From NCBI GenBank assembly GCA_902470095.1, contig CABRFG010000001.1, positions 31,258 to 95,257 on the forward strand: a stretch of 64,000 bases of DNA. The letters run 5' to 3'. Both the position numbers and the translations under genes were made by a program. A model generated the notes under the pieces. That model was not told the DNA's origin. It saw only the letters and a program-made list of their open reading frames with translations, and ran no database searches. The stretch comes from an uncultured Collinsella sp. (GTDB taxonomy: Bacteria; Actinomycetota; Coriobacteriia; Coriobacteriales; Coriobacteriaceae). Shown here one piece after another: positions 34,900 through 42,694 of this stretch (positions are counted from its first letter, which is position 1; every line of letters begins with the position of its first letter).

Positions 34900-37092
34900 T
34901 TATGAAGCGTCGGCAGCTATGTGCGCAAGCGCCTCAACGAGCTCCTGCGAGCTCACGGGTTTACTCAGGTGCGCGTCCATGCCCGCCTCGCGCGAAAGTC
35001 TGCGGTCGTCGGCAAAGGCGTTGGCACTCACGGCGATAATCGGCGTGGTCGCGGCATCCTCGCGATCGAGTGCTCGAATCCGACGCGTGGCCTCAAGGCC
35101 ATCGATGCCAGGCATCATGATGTCCATCAACACCACGTCGTACTCGTGCGGTGCGCTCGCGGCAAACGCCTCAACGGCAGACTCGCCATCCTTAGCATGC
35201 GTCACGACGGCACCGGCACGGCTGAGTGTAAACTGCGCGATCTCGGCATTCAGATCGTTATCCTCTACGAGCAAAACGCGCAAGCCCTGGAGCGCGTCAC
35301 CATCGCCCGCATCCGCGCGAACTGCCTGAGGAATCTCGGAGCGTTTGCATTTCTCGAACGGCAGGCGGATGGTAAACGTCGTCCCCTGCCCCAAGACACT
35401 CGTAAAACTCATGGTTCCGCCCATAAGCTCGACTAACTGTTTTGCGATAGGCGCGCCCAGGCCAGTTCCCGACGAGGCGCCTTCCACCTGTTGCTCCTCG
35501 CGGCAAAACGGCTCGTAGAGGTGCTGTTGGAACTCCTCGCTCATGCCAATACCGTTGTCGGCGATCGTGTATTCATAGACGGGGGCGCCATCCGCTGGCT
35601 CCACCTCGCGGCACACCAGGCGAACATAGCCGCCCTGGCGGTTGTACTTGACGGCATTGCCGGCAATATTGAGCAACAGGCGCTTGAGGTGCGTCACGCT
35701 CACCCGTGCATAGGGATGATTAAGCGTCTGCTGGTCGCAGATAATTGTCACCAGACGCTCCTCGGCCTGGCGCTCCAGAATATCGCGCACTTCACAGTTG
35801 AGTGCCACCAAATTTGTGGGTACGAGGTTCAGGTCGACCTGCCCGCTCTCCAGGCGACTCATATCGAGTGCCTCGTTGGCAAGGTCGAGCAGCAGTCCCG
35901 ATGCCGTCCAGATCTTTGAGCGGCACTCGGTCTGCTTTTGCAGATCGTCCGCATTGGCATCGCCGACCTCGACCATACCGCGAATGCCGTTGATGGGCGT
36001 GCGCAGATCGTGGCTCATGCGGCGCAGAAACTCCGTCTTTGCCGAGTTAGCAGACGAGGCCTCACGCGCCGCCTTTGCCAGCTTGTCGCCATAGTCGCGC
36101 TCCTGCTGCAGCAAGTCCGTCAAACGTCGGCGATCAGCGCGGCGACGCACCATCACAACAACGGCTATAAAACCGCTGTAGAGCGCCAGCACGCCGGCAG
36201 CAACAGCCGCGACGACCTCGAAGTAACGCCGCGCCGGAGCATAGGTGTACACATAGAATTTGTGCGCTTTTCCAAATGTGCCCAAATACCACTCGCCGTC
36301 GGCGTTAATCAATTTGACCTTACCGGCCAGGCATCGATCCTTAATACCGTCGACAATGAAGACGTCCGTCGCAGGCAGATCGAATACGCCCAATACAGTG
36401 GGTTCAACGGCATTGGTCGCAACGACCTTGCCGTCGCTTTCGATCACGATATTGCCGCTATCGATGGTTTCATAGCCTTCGAGCAAACTCTGCAGTTTGA
36501 GTGTATTGCTTGCAACCGCCTTCGCGCTCTGATGCCTTACCGCGATAACGATGCCCTCGCCATCCTGCCGAGCCACGCAACCAATGTCTGCAACCGAATC
36601 ATCCGAAAGCGTAATGCGGGCGGTATAGGACTTAAGTGGATAGGTTGCCACCTCCAGCACGGGCGCTTCCTTGAGATACGTAGCGAGCGACTCGTAGCCC
36701 ACGCCATCCGTCGAGGACTCAGACACCAAATTGCCCGATACGTCCGTCACGATCAGTGCGCTCACGTTGAACTGGTCGGCATATAGCTCCAGCCTTGTGT
36801 TATCCACCGAACCGTCGCGCTCCATATCGCGCGCTGCCTCTCCGGCAATCTCCATAACGCGTATCAGGTTTTTGGTCGTATAGGCGCTATTGAATGCATC
36901 GTAGGAAAGGCTCTGCGTCGCCACGTAATCGACAACGTCGGCAAAGCGCTGCTCGGCTTGGGCCGTCGTATAACCGTAGCTCATCATGCCGGCAACAACC
37001 GAGAGCGCTATCCCCAGCAGAGCGACAAGGAGCCATGCCCCTGTCGAACGATTGTCCCGCTCCTCTACGGCGTGGTCGGGCACATCGATCAT
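34900..37092 (-). CDS. Hybrid sensor histidine kinase with receiver domain
   Basis: A 730-residue membrane kinase. Helix at about residues 18-40, an extracellular sensor domain of about 260 residues, a second helix near 305-325, then HisKA (MSHDLRTPINGIRGMVEV), HATPase (LLLNIAGNAVKYN, DNGIGM, GTGLGAP) and a C-terminal receiver (LLVEDNDLNAEIAQ, VLMDIMMPGIDGLEATRR, LSKP). No histidine phosphotransfer or output domain follows, so a separate partner is required. Its start overlaps the end of the upstream substrate-binding lipoprotein gene by four bases, and that protein probably delivers the signal. Architecture and residues closely echo the broken kinase at 31522. Confidence 0.9.
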   Translation of the reverse strand: MIDVPDHAVEERDNRSTGAWLLVALLGIALSVVAGMMSYGYTTAQAEQRFADVVDYVATQSLSYDAFNSAYTTKNLIRVMEIAGEAARDMERDGSVDNTRLELYADQFNVSALIVTDVSGNLVSESSTDGVGYESLATYLKEAPVLEVATYPLKSYTARITLSDDSVADIGCVARQDGEGIVIAVRHQSAKAVASNTLKLQSLLEGYETIDSGNIVIESDGKVVATNAVEPTVLGVFDLPATDVFIVDGIKDRCLAGKVKLINADGEWYLGTFGKAHKFYVYTYAPARRYFEVVAAVAAGVLALYSGFIAVVVMVRRRADRRRLTDLLQQERDYGDKLAKAAREASSANSAKTEFLRRMSHDLRTPINGIRGMVEVGDANADDLQKQTECRSKIWTASGLLLDLANEALDMSRLESGQVDLNLVPTNLVALNCEVRDILERQAEERLVTIICDQQTLNHPYARVSVTHLKRLLLNIAGNAVKYNRQGGYVRLVCREVEPADGAPVYEYTIADNGIGMSEEFQQHLYEPFCREEQQVEGASSGTGLGAPIAKQLVELMGGTMSFTSVLGQGTTFTIRLPFEKCKRSEIPQAVRADAGDGDALQGLRVLLVEDNDLNAEIAQFTLSRAGAVVTHAKDGESAVEAFAASAPHEYDVVLMDIMMPGIDGLEATRRIRALDREDAATTPIIAVSANAFADDRRLSREAGMDAHLSKPVSSQELVEALAHIAADAS

Positions 37093-37958
37093 GACAGGCC
37101 CTCCATATTCAAAAATGGCGAAGGGTCATCAAAGTACTTTGACACCAGACGTTCCATGGTGCCATCGGCAAGCATTTCTTGATAGGCATGAGCGAGCTTA
37201 ACGTCGATGCCGCGCGTATCGTTGATATCGAAAGCGGTGCCCAAACCGACCTCTAGCAGCGGCTCGTCCAAAATGCGATACGTCACGCCATAGTCTTTTT
37301 CGTAGGTGAGCAGCAAAGACTCATGCGCGGCGATGGCGTCGACCAGGCCCTCGACGAGCGCCGGGTTCAGGCATGAACGGTCCGAAAAGCAGTAGAGTTC
37401 CTTGATCTGCGGAACGTTTTCATTTGTGCGATTGAGCAAAATGCCCTCGGGCTTGGTGGTGGACTGAACCGCCACGATCTTATCCTCAAGATCGGCAAGC
37501 GTGTAGATATCGCTCTGGGGATCGACCGCGACCACCTGGCGGCTCGCAAGGTACGGGCCGGCCCAACGATACTCGTTTTCGCGACCCGTCATGCTGAAGC
37601 TGCCCATGACGCAATCGAGCTCGCCGCTCGCCAGCAGCTCTTTCTTCTTTTCCCAATCGATCAGCTGGTACTTTGGCTTGTAACCAATGCGGGCCAAAGC
37701 CTCGGTCAATATCTCGACATCCAGGCCAACGATATCGCCGTACTCGTCGGTATACACAAACGGTGGGTAGAGGTCACTGCCAACGTTGAGCGTCTTAAGG
37801 TCGTCGTCTTTGGCCTGCGAGGCATCCAGACCTTCTAATGCAGACGTCGAGGCTCCGTCATTCGACCCGGAACAGCCGGCTATCGCTACGGCAAAGGCGC
37901 ACGCCACCGCAAGCGCGACAAACAACGAAATGGCAACCGAGCGACGGGGTCTTTTCAT
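37089..37958 (-). CDS. SBP_bac_3 substrate-binding lipoprotein
   Basis: A 289-residue extracellular solute-binding protein of the amino-acid type. Lipobox AIAGC gives Cys29 after a basic start and hydrophobic core. The mature part begins LKTLNVGSDLYPPFVYTDEYGDIVGLDVEILTEALARIG, the standard N-terminal lobe, and GTAFDINDTRGIDVKLAHAYQEML near the end is the C-terminal lobe. No permease or ATPase neighbours, so it is likely a sensor for the kinase next door, which overlaps it by four bases (ATGA). Ligand unknown. Confidence 0.88.
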   Translation of the reverse strand: MKRPRRSVAISLFVALAVACAFAVAIAGCSGSNDGASTSALEGLDASQAKDDDLKTLNVGSDLYPPFVYTDEYGDIVGLDVEILTEALARIGYKPKYQLIDWEKKKELLASGELDCVMGSFSMTGRENEYRWAGPYLASRQVVAVDPQSDIYTLADLEDKIVAVQSTTKPEGILLNRTNENVPQIKELYCFSDRSCLNPALVEGLVDAIAAHESLLLTYEKDYGVTYRILDEPLLEVGLGTAFDINDTRGIDVKLAHAYQEMLADGTMERLVSKYFDDPSPFLNMEGLS

Positions 37959-38050
37959 CGAGCTCCAGACGATCCTGTTTACAGACTGAAATGGTTAAAG
38001 ATAATAGCAAACGAAACCACTCGAGTGCCCAATGGTTACAGACGTTCTAC

Positions 38051-38092
38051 CATGCGGGGCCTTCTAGCCGACTTGGCAGAAGGCCCCGCATG
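38051..38092 (-). terminator. Terminator after the aminotransferase gene
   Basis: A 15-bp perfect stem (CATGCGGGGCCTTCT, 38051-38065, with 38078-38092), 12-base loop, beginning ten bases after the stop of the minus-strand aminotransferase gene. Confidence 0.8.
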
Positions 38093-38102
38093 CAGCGCAC
38101 AC

Positions 38103-39317
38103 TTACCGTGCATTAAAAACGTAGCGGTCCAGGCGGTCGCACGCTTCCCTCACGCGCGAAAGCGGCAGCGCCAGATTCGCGCGAATGTGGCAGGGCCCGT
38201 GGAACGGACGGCCATCCTGATACCCCACGCCCACGCGGGCGCCCTCGTCGAGCAGCCACTGAATATCACGGCCATGCTCGCGACACCACTCGGTGCAGTC
38301 CAGAAACACCATGTACGTGCCCTGCGGACGCGAAAACGCGACGCCCTTCCAATGTTTTTCTGCATACGTGCAGAAGTACTCGATATTGCCGGCAAGCACC
38401 TGGTTGAGCTCGTCCACCCACTCGTAGCCTTGCGGCTGGTAGGCACCGATAAGCGCATGCATGGAGAGGACGTTCATCTCGTTGTAGTGAGTCTTGTTGG
38501 ACACGGCGCACACGCGGTCGCGCAGCGTCTCGTTATAGATAATGTGGTAGCTGCCGACCAGGCCCGCCAGATTAAACGTCTTGCTGGGCGCGTAGAGGGC
38601 AACCGTGCGCATGCGGGCATCCTCGCTCACCGACTGCGTCGGGATATGCTTGTGACCCGGCAGAATGATATCGGACCAAATCTCGTCCGAGATCACCACG
38701 CAATCGTGCTGGCGATAGATGTCCATGGCGCGCTCGATCTCGTCGCGCTCCCATACGCGGCCGCAGGGATTGTGCGGCGAGCAGAACACCGCGGCATGGA
38801 TGTGGTTTTGGGCGAGTTTGTGCTCCATGTCGTCAAAGTCCATACGCCACACGCCCTGGTCGTCGAGTTTAAGCGGGCTGTGGACAATGCGATAGCCCGC
38901 GGCTTCGATAGACTTGGTAAAGCCAATGTAGGTGGGGCTATGGACCAGCACCGCATCGCCCGGCTGGACATACGCGCGCAGCATCGACACGACGCCGCCC
39001 AGCACGCCGTTTTCGTAGCCGATATGCTCCGGCGCCAAGCCCTCAACGCCGTTGCGGCGGCTCTGCCATTCGATGATGCGGTCGAAGTACTCGGGGCGCG
39101 GGTTAAAGTAGCCAAACATGGGATGCTGGGCGCGCTGAATGATGTGCTCCTGGACCGTGGGCACCGTGGCAAAATTCATGTCGGCCACCCACATGGGAAT
39201 GCGGTCGAAGCCCTCGTCGGGTGCGTTCGGAGCCATACCGGGGATCTCGCCCCAGGAGTCAACGGCGATGGAGTCCATGCCGTGGCGGTCGATAAGCGAG
39301 CTAAAGTCGTATTTCAT
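38103..39317 (-). CDS. MalY/PatB-family aminotransferase (cystathionine beta-lyase type)
   Basis: A 404-residue PLP enzyme of fold type I. The PLP lysine is in SKTFNLAGLVGSYHI, and SPHNPCGRVW is the family's substrate-side motif. Family members cleave cystathionine or cysteine S-conjugates to pyruvate and ammonia, and MalY also affects transcription. The ATG at 39317 has GGGAG upstream. It is a single gene with a terminator after it. Substrate preference cannot be read here. Confidence 0.87.
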   Translation of the reverse strand: MKYDFSSLIDRHGMDSIAVDSWGEIPGMAPNAPDEGFDRIPMWVADMNFATVPTVQEHIIQRAQHPMFGYFNPRPEYFDRIIEWQSRRNGVEGLAPEHIGYENGVLGGVVSMLRAYVQPGDAVLVHSPTYIGFTKSIEAAGYRIVHSPLKLDDQGVWRMDFDDMEHKLAQNHIHAAVFCSPHNPCGRVWERDEIERAMDIYRQHDCVVISDEIWSDIILPGHKHIPTQSVSEDARMRTVALYAPSKTFNLAGLVGSYHIIYNETLRDRVCAVSNKTHYNEMNVLSMHALIGAYQPQGYEWVDELNQVLAGNIEYFCTYAEKHWKGVAFSRPQGTYMVFLDCTEWCREHGRDIQWLLDEGARVGVGYQDGRPFHGPCHIRANLALPLSRVREACDRLDRYVFNAR

Positions 39318-39428
39318 GCTGAACTCCCGTGCAAAGTGATTGTTTTGGTAGGCGTTATTGTCCACCAGCACGGGCGATTTTGGCATGGGGTTTGGCGCTT
39401 AATTTGACGGGTGCGGACGAATGGCTGG

Positions 39429-40166
39429 TTAGTCTTGTGCGTCGCTGACGGCGACTACGGTTAGCTGGGTTTCATCGACCGTAAAAGATATGTCGAGCCC
39501 GGCGTAAGCCAAGTGGTAAACGCGGTCTGGCTCGTGCTTGCTGCCCGCGCGGCGTGGATCTTGGCGAAGGACCTCGACCAAGCCGGGGAGCTTTGCGGGC
39601 GGGACCATGTCTTGAAGCGCTTGCGAAAACTCAACATCGAGCTCTTGCCACGGAGCACCCTCAATCCAGCCGCCGGTCGCATCCGGGTGGCAGTCCGCAA
39701 ACGGAATGTAGGGCTTAATGTCGTAGATGGGTGTGCCGTCGCGCAGGTCGGCCCCCAGCACATGGATGATGGGGCCATCGTCGGTGAGCTCGACACAATC
39801 GAGCTTGACGCAGGTAAGACCGATGGGATTAGGGCGAAACGGACTGCGCGTGGCAAACACGCCCACGCGCTCGGCTCCACCCAAACGCGGCGGGCGCACG
39901 GTTTTCGACCACTTGACGTTGGTGCCGGACCTGTCCTGCGACTTGGCATCGGCAGCAATGTCGTTTGCCGTGCCGCCGGGCGTTCCGTTTTCGAAGCGCC
40001 ACAACAGCCATAGGTGAGAGAAGGAGTCCAGGCCCTCAACCGCTGCATTGGAGGCAAATTCCGGCTCAAAGACGATGTGTCCCTGCAGATGAGGCGCCAA
40101 AAAGCTGTTGCGCGGAATGCCGAACTTCTGCGGCAGATCGGTATGTATGTGTGCAATAGGTTCCAT
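39429..40166 (-). CDS. trmO: tRNA (N6-threonylcarbamoyladenosine(37)-N6)-methyltransferase TrmO
   Basis: A 245-residue YaeB/TsaA-type protein that N6-methylates t6A37 in threonine tRNAs. The TsaA-like pattern is clear: FGIPRNSFLAPHLQGHIVFEPEF at the start and GVFATRSPFRPNPIGLT in the middle, the family signature, with the extra C-terminal domain typical of two-domain TrmO (residues about 160-245). A long frame continues upstream on the same strand, but it is non-coding antisense to the HTH gene; the ATG at 40166 matches family length. Confidence 0.88.
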   Translation of the reverse strand: MEPIAHIHTDLPQKFGIPRNSFLAPHLQGHIVFEPEFASNAAVEGLDSFSHLWLLWRFENGTPGGTANDIAADAKSQDRSGTNVKWSKTVRPPRLGGAERVGVFATRSPFRPNPIGLTCVKLDCVELTDDGPIIHVLGADLRDGTPIYDIKPYIPFADCHPDATGGWIEGAPWQELDVEFSQALQDMVPPAKLPGLVEVLRQDPRRAGSKHEPDRVYHLAYAGLDISFTVDETQLTVVAVSDAQD

Positions 40167-40307
40167 GCCGGCCATTGTACGGCATGAAGGTGTGGGGCGT
40201 TGCGCGCAATTCTTCGCCGCGGTTCCCCGTCGTGCAACCAACGGTTGCTTGGAAGGGCACCTGCTGCCGCGTATGCTTAAGCCGCCAACCAGCAGAAAGG
40301 AGCCGCT

Positions 40308-41135
40308 ATGGCCTTTGCAGAAAAGCTCATTGCCATCCGTCGCGCCCATCACCTTACCCAGGAGCAGCTCGCCGCCAAGCTCTTCGTCACACGCCAAGCC
40401 GTCAGCCGTTGGGAGCGCGGCGAAGTCACCCCGGGTATCGACATGATGAAGCTCATTGCCGCCGTAACCGGAGAGCCGCTGCCCCACCTGCTCGAAATGC
40501 CCGAGCATTATTGCCAGAGCTGCGGCATGATACTCACGCCCGACGACTGCGGCACCGACGCCACGGGCGCCACGACCGACCATTACTGCAAGTGGTGCTA
40601 CGACCACGGCAAGTACACCTGCGAGACCACGATGGAGGCGATGATCGAGGATTGTGCCCCGCGGCTGGCGCAAAACACCGGCCTGTCGCTCGACGAAGCC
40701 GTCTCGCTCATGGGCGCCGTCCTGCCGCAACTGGAGCGCTGGCGCACCGTGCAGGAAAACGAGAAGCGCTACGGAGCCGAAGCGCGGGCACGCTATGGCG
40801 ATGAGGCTATCGATGCAGCAAATGAAGCGCTGCTGGACATGGACCCCGAGACATGGAACGACATGAAGGAACTTGAACGCGCTGTTCAGGGCCAGCTTTC
40901 GATTGCCATGGGCGGCGGCGATGCGGACGGAAGCGAGGCTCGCAAGCTTGTCGCGATGCATCGTCGCTGGATTGCTCTCAACTGGGGATGCGAGCCCCAG
41001 AACGAAGCGTACCTGGGCCTTGCCCACGGCTATCTTGCCGACCAGCGCTTTATCGACTACTACGACAAGCCCTGCGGCACCGGAGCCACGGCGTTTCTGG
41101 TACAGGCCATCGAGTCGTCGTCGGCTCACGCATAG
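40308..41135 (+). CDS. HTH_3 regulator fused to zinc ribbon and TipAS-like domain
   Basis: A 275-residue regulator with three parts. Residues 5-60 form an XRE-type helix-turn-helix (LTQEQLAAKLFVTRQAVSRWERGE). Residues about 69-105 hold a zinc ribbon, CQSCGMILTPDDCGTD...YCKWCYDHGKYTC, of the small zinc-ribbon family. From about 125 to the end, a helical TipAS-like domain (QENEKRYGAEARARYGDEAIDAANE, and AMHRRWIALNWGCEP) is recognisable; TipAS binds thiopeptides and other drugs. The mix suggests a metal- or drug-responsive repressor. AAAGGAG lies before the ATG at 40308. It is divergent from trmO and upstream of a glutaredoxin gene. Confidence 0.8.
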   Translation: MAFAEKLIAIRRAHHLTQEQLAAKLFVTRQAVSRWERGEVTPGIDMMKLIAAVTGEPLPHLLEMPEHYCQSCGMILTPDDCGTDATGATTDHYCKWCYDHGKYTCETTMEAMIEDCAPRLAQNTGLSLDEAVSLMGAVLPQLERWRTVQENEKRYGAEARARYGDEAIDAANEALLDMDPETWNDMKELERAVQGQLSIAMGGGDADGSEARKLVAMHRRWIALNWGCEPQNEAYLGLAHGYLADQRFIDYYDKPCGTGATAFLVQAIESSSAHA

Positions 41136-41186
41136 ACCGCGGCAGCTTTGGGTATTTCAATCAAAACCGCAACCGATTGGAGACCT

Positions 41187-41432
41187 ATGGCTACTGATCA
41201 CGAGCTCGCGCTGTACGTTATGACCGGCTGCCCGTATTGCTTAAAGGTCAAGCACTTTTTGGCCGATAACGGCGTGTCCATTCCCGAGCGTAATATCTCG
41301 ACCGATTCCGATGCCGAGCAGACACTCATCGCCGTCGGCGGAAAACGCCAGGTTCCCTGCCTATTCATCGACGGAAAGCCGCTCTACGAATCGAGCGACA
41401 TCATCGCATGGGTACAGAAGAACCTGCCCTAG
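41187..41432 (+). CDS. Glutaredoxin-like protein
   Basis: An 81-residue thioredoxin-fold protein. The active site is MTGCPYCLKVK with both cysteines (CPYC), and RQVPCLFIDGKPLYESSDIIAWV matches the TVP-type cis-proline loop and glutathione-site region. It would reduce disulfides or mixed thiols. TTGGAGACCT lies before the ATG at 41187. It follows the HTH-TipAS gene by 51 bases and may share its transcript. Confidence 0.88.
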   Translation: MATDHELALYVMTGCPYCLKVKHFLADNGVSIPERNISTDSDAEQTLIAVGGKRQVPCLFIDGKPLYESSDIIAWVQKNLP

Positions 41433-41485
41433 CATGCGCATCCCGTCCGCCCAAGGCCCCACCCCATACGGCCTAAACATGTACA

Positions 41486-41528
41486 CCAGCATCCAAAGTC
41501 GACATTTTTCGACATCTTTGGATGCTGA
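41486..41528. repeat. Type C hairpin, copy 1
   Basis: CAGCATCCAAAG (41487-41498) pairs with its complement (41516-41527) around a 17-base loop that repeats TCGACAT. The near-identical copy at 42561-42611 brackets a one-kilobase stretch. Confidence 0.85.
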
Positions 41529-41626
41529 CGTACAGTTTTTGGGTAGTCATGGACGCTCTTAGCCGGCTAATTGTTTGAGGCGACCTTTGGATTATGGCTG
41601 TTTGACGCCTCTGGAAAGGTTTCCGA

Positions 41627-41870
41627 GAGGGCTGTGGTCAAAAAAAGGCAAATATGAGTACTGCTACCTGTTTAGTAGCAGCGATTTTGATCACTTCAGG
41701 AACCATTCAACGTTCCACTCGTCCGCAGACGACATTATTTCTCCTCATATGTTCAATAAAAGTAGCTCCTAATGGGAACAAATCTCATCAGGAGCTACTA
41801 TTTATAGCAAAATAAATGCAACCATAATGGCAACAGTACTCATATTTGCCCTTTTTTGACCACGACCCTC
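41627..41870. repeat. Long inverted repeat (36-base arms) with inner hairpin
   Basis: Left arm 41627-41662 (GAGGG..GTGGTCAAAAAAGG...) and right arm 41834-41870 match over about 35 bases with three differences. Between them a 16-base-arm hairpin (41764-41803, AGTAGCTCCT core) is centred. The whole unit could form a cruciform or be a short mobile element. Confidence 0.8.
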
Positions 41871-41965
41871 CAGAATAGTCGCTGAGAACGACACTAAATG
41901 ACAAAATCCGGCACTTGGACGTTCTTATATGAGTAGCCATTGAAGGACACCTAACGACTACTCCC

Positions 41966-41990
41966 ATTCGCGACACACTGTGTCGCGAAT
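41966..41990. repeat. Perfect 25-base palindrome
   Basis: ATTCGCGACACA, a single C, then the exact complement. The one-base centre argues against a hairpin and for a dyad-symmetric protein or recombinase site. Confidence 0.75.
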
Positions 41991-42188
41991 TAAGCTGGTC
42001 CCATTACCGAAGACCAGTGAGAGCTCCTGCCCAGAATCTCGATAGCTTAATAAAGCGCTCCCCTCCGGAAGTTCAATGGGCATCCAAATTCCAAGCTGAA
42101 AAGCAAAGGAGTATCGAAGCCGTCAATGCTCATTTCCTATCGAACACGCGGGTCAAAACAAGCTAATTAGCCTGATAAACTGTTTATA

Positions 42189-42216
42189 TTTTTGTCTACA
42201 AAACTGTATACAAAAA
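42189..42216 (+). promoter_or_regulatory. Operator-like dyad before the RHH antitoxin gene
   Basis: TTTTTGT (42189-42195) mirrors ACAAAAA (42210-42216), with TAC and GTA inside at 42197 and 42206. It lies about 50 bases before the antitoxin start and is the usual type of site for antitoxin self-repression. Confidence 0.5.
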
Positions 42217-42266
42217 GAGTATCCGTTGACCTGTGCTCGACATTATGCCGATCGATAGGAGGCGCT

Positions 42267-42533
42267 ATGGACGCTAAGCAGCTCGAAAAGATGATGGGGT
42301 TTGCTCCCGGAGAGTTGGAGAAAGCCGCGAAGGCATACGAAAAAGATGAATGGCCGAAGGGTCGCACCATCAAGCTGGGAAGGCCGTCGATCTCCGATGA
42401 GCCAAGCGTCGTTATATCAGCACGTGTGGGCGAATCGATTCTTGAGGCGTTTGACGAAAAAGCCAAACGCCATGGGCAAACACGCACGGAGCGGCTCAGA
42501 GAGCTCATTACACTTGATGCACTGATTGCCTAG
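42267..42533 (+). CDS. Ribbon-helix-helix antitoxin-like protein without a visible toxin
   Basis: An 88-residue protein with a C-terminal ribbon-helix-helix, SVVISARVGESILEAFDEKAKRHGQTRTERLRELI, of the CopG/BrnA type. The N-terminal half is helical and lysine-rich. ATAGGAGG precedes the ATG at 42267. Antitoxins of this style normally sit next to a toxin gene, but the next 160 bases hold only repeat C and repeat B, and nothing upstream codes for one. It may be an orphan, a regulator, or the remnant of a pair. Confidence 0.72.
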   Translation: MDAKQLEKMMGFAPGELEKAAKAYEKDEWPKGRTIKLGRPSISDEPSVVISARVGESILEAFDEKAKRHGQTRTERLRELITLDALIA

Positions 42534-42560
42534 GCCCGCTCCCCCGTCGACCCAAACATA

Positions 42561-42611
42561 TACGCCAGCATCCAAAGTCGACATTTTTCGACATCTTTGG
42601 ATGCTGGCGTA
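42561..42611. repeat. Type C hairpin, copy 2
   Basis: TACGCCAGCATCCAAAG (42561-42577) and its complement (42595-42611) pair over 17 bases around the same TCGACAT-repeat loop as copy 1 at 41486. Confidence 0.85.
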
Positions 42612-42625
42612 CAGCTTTTATAGCT

Positions 42626-42692
42626 AGTCATTGGGGACACTCATTGGGGACGTTCATAAATGACTAGTCGTTAAAGAACGTCCCCGATGACT
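42626..42692. repeat. Family B intergenic repeat, extended copy
   Basis: AGTCATTGGGGACACTCATT continues into a second GGGGACGTTC, then ATGACTAGTCGTT, then GAACGTCCCCGATGACT. It resembles the copy at 31376 with a partial internal duplication. It ends two bases before the dus stop codon. Confidence 0.75.
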
Positions 42693-42694
42693 AA

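Larger units (their letters stand above)
41433..42266. other. Gene-poor repeat-rich gap
   Basis: About 830 bases without a supported gene. It contains one copy of the type C hairpin (41486-41528), a long inverted repeat (41627-41870), a hairpin with 16-base arms (41764-41803), a 25-base palindrome (41966-41990) and an operator-like dyad before the antitoxin (42189-42216). Two small frames (41575-41772 and 41788-41976) share WSKKGKYEYC only because they lie on the two arms of the inverted repeat, so they are not genes. Confidence 0.7.

Noticed and set aside
38025..39407. 460-residue frame opposite the PatB-type gene
   Set aside because: Antisense shadow; the PLP lysine and NPCG motifs prove the minus-strand gene.
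39429..41129. 566-residue version of the TrmO frame
   Set aside because: The extra N-terminal half is antisense to the HTH-TipAS gene; the family length fits the ATG at 40166.
41575..41976. Two small proteins sharing WSKKGKYEYC
   Set aside because: The shared peptide comes from the arms of an inverted repeat; there are no ribosome binding sites.
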